The notes below the pieces were generated by a model. That model had not been told where the DNA came from. It was given only the letters and a program-made list of their open reading frames with translations, and made no database searches. Below are positions 46,834-58,101 of a stretch of DNA of 64,000 nucleotides, in pieces. Source of the stretch: Physcomitrium patens (lineage: Eukaryota > Streptophyta > Bryopsida > Funariales > Funariaceae). The stretch covers positions 10,639,243-10,703,242 of the forward strand of contig NC_037262.1 of assembly GCF_000002425.4 (NCBI RefSeq), read 5' to 3'. Within the stretch, counting starts at the first letter, position 1, and each line of letters starts with the position of its first letter. The translations under genes were made by a program, and so were the position numbers.

Positions 46834-47290
46834 GATGTTCTCTTAAATTAAACTTTTATACTAGAATTTATACATTGAATTGCATTTTTTCCTATTAACA
46901 CTATATTTTCTTTTATTAAGAATTCTCTAAACTACTCTTTACCTCATACTTGTGATTTTAGCACTATAATTACAATTTTTGTTCTAAAACTATTAGTGAG
47001 TTGATTTGATGACTTATACATTTTTACTTTGGCCATATTCCAAAATATAAAAGAATTAAGTACAACAAGGATAATAAGAATCTAAAAAATACATAATTAT
47101 TCTAAAATTTTATATTATAATTTCTACAAGAAGTCAAATCTTTATAACTAATCTATTCTTTTTTATTTATTTAGGATTTTTTATACAAATTAACTCTAAA
47201 TTTTATTATTTGGCATTACAAGTATATTTTTTATCCTAAATTTATAAACAAGTTAATTTAGTGACTTACAAGTATTTACAACCACATTTG
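46834..47290. other. AT-rich decayed sequence, probably A5 interior
   Basis: No reading frame. Two loosely similar stretches (about 46960-47030 and 47215-47290, each with a GTGACTTA or GATGACTTA core) suggest a duplication. Confidence 0.3.
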
Positions 47291-47657
47291 AAGAAAGTAA
47301 TTTAAAAAAAAGATAGAGAAAAAATTCCTATATTTACAATAAGAATCACAATCAATTATCATATATATATTGTTGAATTCCAAAACTATGGTACAAAGTG
47401 GATTGGAATAAAAAATATCCTTATCAATTAATTTCAATATGAGTTAAAAGATAATATCAAATATCAAAAATAGTCTCATTGAAATAATTTATTGCTCAAG
47501 CCATTATGTCTAATGATTAACTTTTTGAAAGATGCCAAGAATAAAGATTTGATAGATGAAGAAAAAACCAAGTCATAACAACAATTTCTAAATTTCTAAA
47601 AACTTATTTATCAAAGCCAAAACCTATGTAAATTGACATACTACACTTTAAATCTCT

Positions 47658-47698
<41 letters not shown>

Positions 47699-50600
47699 TA
47701 ATGTTGTTAAAAAGGATTGTGCTTATATTTTGAAGAGTCTAAATATATTACTCAACATTGTTCAAAATGAGGAGCATAACTGCCAAAGAGAACAATATAT
47801 TGGAAGATAAATTTGTCTACCTATAATATAGATTATGCAGCTAGAATCTTATGCAACATCTAGTAAATGTCTTATTTTCTTTCCAAAACTCTAATCTTAT
47901 TTTACAATAGATATTTATTTAGGATTAAAAAAATTACAAAGTTTATTCTTTCTAAGATTTAAGTACCTTAATTTTTTTTATAGATGAAAAATTTGTTAAA
48001 AAATATGAAATATTCTTAATAAAGAAAACTAAGCTTGTAAATAAAGAAGTCATAGATAATCATATTTTACCTTTAAAAGATGTAATCCTTAAAACTATTC
48101 TTATAGATGAAGCAAAAAATTATCATAATAGCTTATTAACATTTAATATTATTAGATCCTCTTCTAATCAATCATTCAAGGTTTATCGTAGCTAAAAAAA
48201 TATAACTCTTAAATAAATTAGATTTCTTATAATCTTAATTTTTTTTAATCATATAATCTAAACTTCTATTAATCAAGTAGAAAATCAAAAGTCTAGTATA
48301 TCCAAATCCTTATTGATAAGTATAAGAGCTTTTATGCATACAATTAAAGAAGAGTCACCTTTTGTTATTTATACCACATATATTTTTAATCAAAAAAAAT
48401 TTAAATGGCATTCCAATCTAATATAAAGGTTATCAAAATATTCTTGAAAAAAAGAATGGAGATATTCTTCTAAAAAATTATTTTTATAATTGCATAATTG
48501 ATCTTTAAGAAGAATTTCAACTATCATTTATACTAATCTATTATTTATCACAAAATGAGTTAGCTATACTTAAAGAATATATTAATAAAAATTTGGCCAA
48601 AAACTTCATATATCATTCTAAATATCTGATAAAAGCTTCTATCTTGTTTGGAAAAAAAAAACAAAAAAAAACAAAACAAAACAAAAAAAAATAAAAAAAA
48701 ACAAAACAAAAAATAAATCATTATAGACATATGTAGATTATTGAAAATGCAACAAGACAATCATTAAATATAGGTTCTTTCTACCTTTGATATTGAGATT
48801 ACTTAATCATTTGAACTAAATAAAGATTTATACTAAAATATATCGACAAAGAATAAAAATTTAGATATGTATTAAAAAATAAAATAAATAGAAGACTCCA
48901 TTTTAAATTAAGTATGGATATTTTGAATGTAATGTCATGTCTTTTGGATTTATATTGTACTAACTACTTTTCAACAACTAATAAATAATATTTTTTCAGA
49001 ATATTTAGATGATTGTAACATCTTTTATCTAGACGACATTATGATCTATTCTAAGAACACAAAAGAGCATAGACTTTATATTTGCTATGTATTACAAAAA
49101 CTTAGAGATACAAAAATATATGCCAAAATGAAAAAGTATATGTTTTTACAAAACTCAAACTTATAAAGACAAACTTAAGTAGATTAAAGAAATTGAAACA
49201 ACATTTGAAGCTTTAAAGACAACTTTTATTATAGTCTCAATTTTATATTTTGTCAATTTTTTTGTCGTATTATTTAATCTTAGATATAATATTATCACAA
49301 ATAGAAGTAATTGATAAATTTTACTTAGTAGAATTTTATTTAAGAAATTTTTTAATACTTGAAATCAATTACAAGATAGGTAATAAAAAAAAGTTTTTAT
49401 AATTGTGGATATATTTCAAAAATAGTTCCAAAATTTAGAAGATACTTTTATTTTGGTCATTATTTATATAAATCATATAATAATTTTAAATATTTTATTT
49501 TAATATATATTTTGAATATTTACGAAGTGAGTTGGAGAATATTTTTATTAAGATTTATATTCAATATTATTAATTATTTAGAAAAATAATAAAATTTATC
49601 AAATTTCTTTCTTAGACATTCTTATTTTATACCAAAAAATAAAGATCTAGCTTTTGATCAACAAAAACTAAACTTTTAAAGTTAGAATTTTTTAATTTTT
49701 GAACTTGAAATCAATATTGATTATTGATTTAATATTTTTGATTAAATTCAATCAAATATATCTTAAAAAAAATTTATTCATAATATTGAGAATAATTCAT
49801 CTAAATTTCATAGTACTTCTAAGTTTGAATTTAAAAATAATATTTTTTAATTTAAGGGATGTTTATATGTCTTAAGAATTGAAACATGACTACATACGCT
49901 TCAAGCTTATCAAGATTTATTAGCTGCATAACATTTTGGATACAACAAGACCTTGAAACTAATATCAAGAGATTTTAAGTGGCTTCAAATATAAAAGATA
50001 ATTAAAGACTTTTTATAAATATGTGATACTTTTTTAAAATTAAAAATTTCTTATAATCATACTTATAGACTTCTTCAACCACTAGTTGTATCAAAACAAC
50101 TATGGTCTTTTGTTTTTATGAATTTTATCATATATAGAATTTTTACCAAAATGATATATTTTATACCATATATAAAAACTATTGTAGTTAAAGAAATAGC
50201 TAAACTTTTTCTTGACAATATTTATTATTATCATAGGTTTTTAAAAAATGTTATATTAATTAGAAGAACTTAATTTATATCAAGGTTTTAAAGAATTATT
50301 AATAAGATATTAAGGATGGATATAAAAGTATCTTTGGCTTTTTATTTTTAAAGTGGTAGACCAACATTATAAATGAATTAAGTTTTTGAGCAATATTTGA
50401 GATGTACTATCAACTACCATAAAGTTTATTGGATAATTCTTTTGCCATTAGAAAGATTTTTTTATGATGACACAATATATTCTTTTACTTAATAAACATA
50501 TTTTTATAATAATTATTGTTATTATTCATAATTTAATACTTTTGACTTCTTAAAAGTTATTAATCTTATAATAGAATATTTATAAAAAAAACTACTTGCA

Positions 50601-51090
50601 ACAATGAAGGTACAATTAAAAAAAGCTCAAGAACAAAAAAATATTAATGTGATTTTTAATTGTAAAAACAACCTCAATTCTTTATTATCAATAAGGTATA
50701 CCTACTTTGTTGTAATATCAATACTAGTCGCCCTTGTGACAAGTTGAATTATCATAGATTAAGATTATTTTTTTATTTATAAACAAAACAATCTAATTGT
50801 ATAATAATTATACCTATCTAAGTCTATAAAGATTCATCTTGTATTTGATGTATTTTTTTTTGAGCCATATAAGATAATATAAATATTAGAAAAAAGCATA
50901 ATATCACTTCTTTTTTTAAAAATAAACAAAAATCAAAAATTTGAAGTAGTAAAAGCCAAGAATTCAAAGTAGCATTAAAATATTTTAAAATATCTTGTAC
51001 ACTGGCATGGATATGATATTAATAAATGCATATGGGGGCTAATCAAGAATCTTGCAAATATAGCAAAGAAAGTTGATATTTTTTATTGAT
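47290..51090 (+). pseudogene. gag-pol remnant of A5
   Basis: Homologous to A2 segment by segment. The gag end at 47629 matches the A2 sequence at 15087 and is followed by a 36-A insertion at 47661. A protease region is at about 47920-48200. Reverse transcriptase start reads ELAILKEYINKNLAKNF (48557) and then an A-rich insertion (48652-48716). YLDD-like box near 49030. Integrase 49850-50400. Chromodomain LVHWHGYDINK near 50998. Stops and indels throughout. Confidence 0.7.
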
Positions 51091-51119
51091 AAAATTCATC
51101 AAAATTAAGATAAAGAATT

Positions 51120-51575
51120 AAGCAATTGTTTATATTTTGAACATATTGAAAATTTGACTTTATACATGTCTATGAATAATGAACACATTAAAAACTTAGC
51201 CAAAAAATTGACCACATGTTGTCATGTTAATCACTTATGGTATAATCTCATCATATGGTGCACATATAGAAAACTTTCATTGCAAGTAAGATATGTATTT
51301 TACAAATTGGAAACATGTTGAAAGTCCTATAGAATATTGTCATATATCTTGTAGTTAAATAATATATATAGAAGCATAAAAGAAACTTTCTTCACTCTTG
51401 TTAATGTCTTTCTTGTTTTTTTTTTTTTTTGTTTCAAGATCCTTTAATCTTATTATTTTTTAACAATAGTTATTCTATTTTTAATATTATACTATATTTG
51501 AATGAATATCTATTATTTTTTACTAATAAAAGAATATTTAGATATTTTAATTATTTATAATTCATATCCTTAACA
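51120..51575 (+). repeat. Decayed 3' LTR of A5
   Basis: Alignable features in order: GACTTTATACATGTC, TTGACCACATG, AATATATATAGAAGCA, CTTCACTCTTGTTAATG, ending TCATATCCTTAACA. It lacks the first part of the LTR. Confidence 0.65.
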
Positions 51576-51736
51576 ATACTAATTATACAAACTCACCTTG
51601 GAAAGATTAGTACAACAAAGAAAATATTAATAGTTTATACAAATGATTATACGATTATTTATTAATATTCCAAAAAATTAAATTAAATTATAAGAAAAAA
51701 ATATCATACTAAATTTTGGAGCTAAATATCTAAATA

Positions 51737-51751
51737 TATATTGAAGATGTT

Positions 51752-51794
<43 letters not shown>

Positions 51795-52018
51795 GAATAG
51801 CTAGAAGTAATATCCACATATATGTAAACACACACATACAAGAAGTAAATTTATTGATAGAGTTATATCTCTTGTATAAAGAGAAGGGGAGAAGATAAAT
51901 AGTTTCTTTCCACTACATTCTAAACATTGAAGCTATAATAAATATTGTACCTACAATAAATATTGTAAACTACAATAAATAGTATGGAGAGCACCAACTA
52001 CATTTAATGCTCTCAATA
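51737..52018 (-). repeat. 3' LTR of G
   Basis: Contains a (GA)n microsatellite at about 51754-51790 and the shared AATAAATAGTATGGAGAGCA stretch. Confidence 0.8.
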
Positions 52019-52500
52019 CTCTTCCTTGCTTGTCATAATATTTACATACATAGAATTATGATCTATACTTTTTTGTAATCTTGTAAGATTAACAACTACT
52101 ACTTCATTAAAACCTTATCTAAGAAAATCTTATTATATTTAAGGACAAACCATAGATGAAGGAAAAAGAGTAAAATATTATCTCAAGAGTTCATTAACTT
52201 TTTTACTCAAGAAAAGCAAGTTGTTGTATGCCAATGCTATAAGTAAGTTGGCAGTGGTTGTACAAAAAAGAAGCTTTTGTGAAGAGATTAGTAAGATTAT
52301 TTGCAGATTCAATTTTCTTAATCTTAAGTACTTAATGAGTAACAAAGTCATAGGTATAACTAAAATACTTTGCATCAATATGATTTGTCTTATTCCCTTT
52401 AATAAAAACTAATTTGCATCTGAGTAACATAAGCACTATTATCTTTATACAAGATAGTTGGAGAATTATTATATAAAAGTCTACAAGTTGTTTGAATGAG

Positions 52501-53733
52501 TTAATCAATTGATTGCAACCAAATATATTCCGAAGATGCTTCATGTAAGGTAATAATTTCTACATGGTTGGATGAAATTATAATTATAGTTTGTTTCACT
52601 GATTTCCATGATATTGTAGCTCCATGTCTTAAGAATATATAGCTTCTTTGAAATTTAGCTATTGCAATATCAGATTTATATCCTACATCAAAATATCTAA
52701 CCCATTTTGAATCTGTAAATCGTATGTAATATAATCCCAAATCTTCAATGCTTTTTAAATAATGTAGTAAATATTTGATTTCATTCTAACATTGTAGTAT
52801 TGGACATGCATTGTGTCTTATAAGAATACTAATTGTAAATGCAATATTTGATCTTATAGATGTAACTAAATATAAAATTACTCTAATTGTTATAAGATAT
52901 GGATATTGTTCTCCTAATATTTCTTCTTCATCCTCACACAAATGATATAGATCATAACTATCACAACTATACCCAACTATTGGTATTGACAATAGATAAG
53001 CATCAATCATATTGAATCTTTGTACAATTTATTTAATATACATTAGTTGGTAGATAAAAATACTACCATCTAAGAGATGCATTATTTGAAGACCAATGCA
53101 AAAAGTTATTTTTCTTAGCATTTTCATCTCAAACTCATAGATAAGTAGGTTAGTAGCTATAAAAAATGTAGATTTAGTATCCACTAGATTAAGATCATTA
53201 ATATATGTAGCGATGATTAAAAAACCAAATTTATCTCGTTTGATAAATAAAAAAAGAATTAATGGATTACTTAAAAACTTATTTATAATTAAATAATCTT
53301 AGAGAAATTGATACTATATGTGTCTAGATTATTTTAGATCATATAAGGTCTTATGTAATTTAATACCATGATATCATTCTAGAGCAGGTGCATTTGGAGT
53401 TCCTATTTCCAAACTAGATCGAACTTTCATATAAATATTTGTATGAAGTAAACCATATAAATCCGCAATTACCACATCCATGAGATGCATCTCAAAGAAA
53501 GCATGAATTGCCATTCTAATAATATATTGGAATGTAATTGAATCTATGACTGAAGAATATGTGGATTCATAATCAATGCTAAACTGTTGAGTAAATTCTT
53601 GAGCAACAAAAAGAACTTTATAGAAAATTATTTGATCCTTAGCATCTTGCTTGCATACTAATACCATCTTATATCCTATATGGTGAGAAGTAAGATTTTT
53701 TACAATTGAACCAAAGACTTTCTTCTTACGCAA
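52501..53733 (-). pseudogene. Copia reverse transcriptase and RNase H
   Basis: 53733-53374: KKVFGSIVKNLTSHHIGYKM and VAQEFTQQFSIDYESTYSSV, the start of copia reverse transcriptase. 53010-52786: PYLITIRVILYLVTSIRSNI. 52740-52501: GATISWKSVKQTIIIISSNH then EIITLHEASSEYIWLQSI, the RNase H region. The catalytic double-Asp box is not intact in any frame I could read. Confidence 0.8.
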
Positions 53734-54630
53734 AGAAGCAAACTCTTCTTCAATGACAGTTTTCCATTTTAATCAATCAGAGCGATGCATTGCTTCATGA
53801 ATGGTTTGAGGTTCATGATCCTATTTTTTGTAAGAAAGAGCTTTTCTCATCATAAATATAAATAATTTATCTATTATAATAGATGGTCTATCCCAAAGGT
53901 TATTTGTAGCTTAATATAGAATAGATAATTTTGTACTCAACTTGATTTTATTCTTCCTAATTTCAAGATTTTTTATTGCATGAGGTGAAGGTATAATGTG
54001 CATGGACATATTATCATTAATTAATGGTTCTGTAGGTTTAATAAGAATTTCTATAGAAATAATACCAAAATCACCACATATTATAGCTTTCTTCTTTTGT
54101 GGTTGCTTATCTAGTCCGGAAGTCTTTTTAATTGCTAATGTTTTAATCTAAGGTATATTTATTAGTGGTATTGCAATCTGAGTAGGTTCATTCTCAGCTT
54201 CATGAATTGAAACACTTGTAATCCAAGGCGCATCATTAAAATTATCAAGTATTTTATTTGTGATTTTTTTTTAGATACAAAATCTTAACAACTTCACCTT
54301 TAGCTAAAAATATTCTAGAATCAAGATTCATTGTAAATATTTTTTATGCTTCAAATATAAATATTATATTTCTTTGTTGATTAAATACTCCTCCTTGAAG
54401 AGATGGAAATATGTTCTCTTCAAAATGGCAATTTTAAAAATATACACGTAATAATGTGCTAATTGATGGATCAATTATATAAAGAATACTTAATAAATCA
54501 AAACCAACATATTTACTTTTTGTTAATAAGCTCCAATAATACACTATTGAGGTTCTTATATTGGAATCCAAATATAGCAACCAAACACTTATAGATGAGA
54601 TACATTTTGAACACAACTTGAAATAAGCTC

Positions 54631-55444
54631 TTATAGTATAATAATTTCAAGAGAGAAAGGAGAGAAGCATATTAATGTTAAAGTATGTAAAACTACATGA
54701 TCCCACATAGATGCAAGTAAATTTACATGAAGAAGGAGTAGCTGGATAATAAATTTTATATGCTTTATAAATGACTCTATAAGTCCACTTTGAATATATT
54801 CATATGGAACACAATATGTCAACTCAATTCCTATTGTAGAACAATAGTCTTCTAAAGACTTTGATGCAAATTCTTTTATATTGTCCATGCATAATGTTTT
54901 GATAGGATAATCAAGAAAATGTACTTGAAAACAAATAAGCATAGATATAAAATTAACAAATACCATGTTTTAAGATAATAATAATAAAACATGTAATTAT
55001 TTGCCTGACATGACATAATTCCATAGAATCTCTATTTGCAGGTCTTAAATTATGTCCAATTATATATGAAACTATTTTTTAAAATAATGTAGATCCTAAA
55101 TGTCTCAATCATCTATATCAAAGAAAAACGCAAGTCTCTGTGATAAATGATACAAAATTAAATATAATAGGAGGCTAGACTGCAATCTGATATAAACTAT
55201 TTGTTGCAGCTAAGGCTTTTTTTACAACTTTATGAATTTGTTCAAGAATCAAAACCTCTTTCTTATTTAGAATTGCAGTTGAGAGGTCATAACCATTTAC
55301 ATGCATATCTCGGTAGTTGATCAGACTCCAAAGTACTGAAGATGCAAATATTATATGTTTACATTTTATGATAGAGCTTGCAGGTAATTTTACCATGTTT
55401 GTTCTTTTTTGAAAACAAAACACATTTATTCCAGCCATAATCAT
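54631..55444 (-). pseudogene. Copia integrase remnant
   Basis: 54966-54631: PIKTLCMDNIKEFASKSLED, GIELTYCVPYEYIQSGLIES, matching the copia integrase core around the second Asp and Glu, with frame breaks. 55444-55175 (LWSLINYRDMHVNGYDL) is the GAG-pre-integrase region. The true catalytic residues are altered. Confidence 0.75.
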
Positions 55445-55689
55445 TAAATTTTTAGTTTTTTTGGTTGAAGATTTTTCAATAAAAAACCATCTATTCTGTA
55501 GGATAGTATGTGTTATTGCAAAATCAATGAGAGCATCATTTGATTCATTATTAGAGGTTTTTTCATTTGTATAAGCCTCTAAATCATCAACACCAATTGA
55601 ATCTATCGATGCATCTATAATATGAACTTCATAAGCTTTGACTCAAAATTTTTTATTTTTTTGGAACATTTTAACAAATTATTTTGAAG

Positions 55690-56645
55690 TATAACATGTA
55701 TGTCCCAAACGTCCAATCATTCCACATTTATGGCAAAAATTCATCTTTGATTTTTATTTTCTACTGCAATTAATTATAAAATATTTATTCTTTTTATATG
55801 GGCAAAAATGGTCACGACTATGATTGACCTGGTGCTTATGAGCATTTTTTCCATATTTGTATAATTATTTTTTAGATTTTGGAATATTAAATGCATAAGA
55901 TTTTAGAACCATGGTTCCAATAGGATGAGCTTTTGCATTACATAAGAATAGCTTGTTTTATTTCTCCACAAGAAGTAGATAGGACATAAGATCAAGATGA
56001 CTCTAAAATTTCATATTCTTATATTATTGTGCAAGCACAATAGATGTATAAGGAAATATAGAGAGAAATTTTTCAATCATTTCTTCTTCAGAGATGCTTT
56101 GTCTACATAACTATAGTTGTAAGATAATATGATACATTTCACTATTGAAAGTATTTAAATTTTAAAAATCCAAAACACATAAATGTATCTAATCATAATG
56201 TATACGTGGAAGGAAAATTGTCTTTTGATGATCAAACCTAGATATAAGATTCTTCCAAAGCTTAGTTGGATCTTCCATTTCCAAATATTGATGTTGCAAT
56301 ACACATACAAGATATTGAAAAACAAAAAGAAGTACTTTTCAATAGATAGTAATAATAATTGAAGTACTTACAAAAAGAGATTCTTCAAACAAAATTATAT
56401 TTGATAGTTGTTCTACAAATAAATTTTACTTTTGAAATTTTTGGCCATAATACATAATTATTTCTATGAGCAGCCAATGGTGGAAATAAAAGAGCTTGAA
56501 AATGTTGGAATGCAATGGTGATAGTTGAAAACATAGTAGAGGTAGTTGAGGATGTTAAAGTATTATTTATAAATAAATCTATGAACAAAAATATAAGTTC
56601 AAGTAAAATAGGTTGAATAAAATGCACCTTAAAATGTGAAGCCAA
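55690..56645 (-). pseudogene. Copia gag remnant
   Basis: The start at 56645 contains FPPLAAHRNNYVLWPKISKV, the conserved N-terminal gag W motif region. A knuckle CHKCGMIGRLGH lies near 55740-55700. Frames are broken in between. Confidence 0.7.
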
Positions 56646-57038
56646 ATAAAATGATGAAGGTGAAATTTGAAATCAAAAATGTTAAAAAAAATTAGGATTT
56701 TTTTTTTTTTTTTTTTCACAAAAATAAGGATCTACAATGGATTGCAGTACAGTCTATCAGTTTGGCAGTAAGGTGCATTAGTTGGCAGTAGTTGGTGGTA
56801 AAGTACGTCAGTTGACGGCAATTGATGGTAGTCTGGCAATAGTCAGTGGCAAGGTGCAGTAATATAGGAGCACAATAGTAGCAATAACATAAGATAATAA
56901 CAACAATGGCAACATAGGATAATAGCAATATAATAAAAATAGGATATGAAGAAAAAAAATTGAAAAAAAAACAAAGGATAAAGTGCATATAAGTTTTTTT
57001 GAACCAAGTCTAGAGTATAAAAAAAATCGTGTTGATAA

Positions 57039-57279
57039 TGTATTGAGGATGTTTTAGAGAGAGAAAGACAAGAATAACTAGAAGTAATATGGACACATAT
57101 GTAAACACACACACACACAAGAAGTGAGTTTATTGATAGAGTTATATTTCTTAAAGAAAGAAAAGAGGAGAAATTAAACAGTTTCTCTCTACTACATTCC
57201 AAACATTGTAACTACAGTAAATATTGTAGACTACAATAAATAGCATGGAGAGCATCAGCTACATTTAATGCTCTCAATA
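57039..57279 (-). repeat. 5' LTR of G
   Basis: Minus strand ends CATCCTCAATACA. It is followed by TTATCAACACGA, a primer-site-like sequence of the type seen in some plant copia elements (from memory of the family). Confidence 0.75.
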
Positions 57280-57675
57280 ATATAAAAGCTTACCATTATA
57301 GATCCAACAAAAGCAAAATCCTGTAAGATTTTAATTTAAGGAAATAGTGAAAAAATTATAAAACTAAAACTCAAAGCCATTAAGAAGGACAATAAGCAAT
57401 CACATTGCCTAATTAAAAAGGAAACAATACAAATGATAAAAAATTATATAATTAGATTTATATTACCAAAAATTTGATGAGTATTTTGATCCATTGATAT
57501 ATCTCAATCTCTTCAATCTTCATCACATACTAGAACTTTCTTCATCAAAAAATCCCAAGGCCATCATATATTAAGCTACTCCAAAATATTTGTCTACATT
57601 GCATCTTCAAAAAAAAAACAAAACAAAACAAAACAAACAAAAAACATAGAAAATCAAAATAATACATAGATGCAA

Positions 57676-57712
<37 letters not shown>

Positions 57713-58101
57713 CAAGACGTATGAAGAAACCAATTCTAAGATGAGAAAACAATACAATTTCAAAATGAAATGATTCAATACAAAAATCCATGATCACTAT
57801 CTATTAATTTATTTATATAGCTATCTATCTATCTATGCACATCCAAAGCCACAAGTACTTTCCAATAATGCCAGAGTTATCAAATTGTTATCTTGAGGAC
57901 CTTTGTAGCCTTTACCGGGGTTTGCTTCAAGCTCTTGTATCATAGACTTCAACAAAATTCCACATCATGCAAATATATATACATACATACATACATACAT
58001 AGCAGGAATTTGTAGAAGTATTGCCGTTCTTAGCATCTGGTACCATGTTGGAACCCGACACAACCCACCATCGGACCAACTAAACACGCGATGCATCGTT
58101 C
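57280..58101. other. AT-rich intergenic spacer with microsatellites
   Basis: Holds an A run near 57680-57710, (CTAT)n near 57820-57835 and (CATA)n near 57980-58000. A possible minus-strand AATAAA is at 57808-57813, about 290 nt after the kinase stop. No gene. Confidence 0.5.

Larger units (their letters stand above)
41762..51575 (+). mobile_element. Element A5: ancient A-type chromovirus, broken by D2/E
   Basis: The 5' LTR is at about 41762-42345, recognisable by AAGCTTTTTAGATGTTG, the TATATATAGA stretch and CTTATCAACTCCTTTC. Decayed gag and pol run about 47290-51090 and a 3' LTR from about 51120 to 51575. The post-pol region and LTR start are deleted on the 3' side. LTR D2 occupies about 42729-46833. 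Boundaries are approximate because of heavy C-to-T and G-to-A change. Confidence 0.7.
51737..57279 (-). mobile_element. Element G: Ty1/copia retrotransposon, decayed
   Basis: LTRs at 57039-57279 (5', 241 bp) and 51737-52018 (3', 282 bp). Domain order on the minus strand is gag, integrase, reverse transcriptase, RNase H, the Ty1/copia order. Flanks AAATA (51732-51736) and ATATA (57280-57284) fit a mutated 5-bp duplication. The LTRs differ by a GA repeat and a short duplication. It is inserted just right of A5. Confidence 0.85.

Noticed and set aside
47661..47696. Long A run as the poly(A) tail of a LINE or SINE insertion
   Set aside because: The sequence on both sides aligns directly with A2 gag, with no inserted element or target duplication. 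It is a homopolymer expansion.
51754..51790. (GA)n repeat as a regulatory element
   Set aside because: A plain microsatellite inside the copia LTR, largely absent from the partner LTR; no reason to assign a function.
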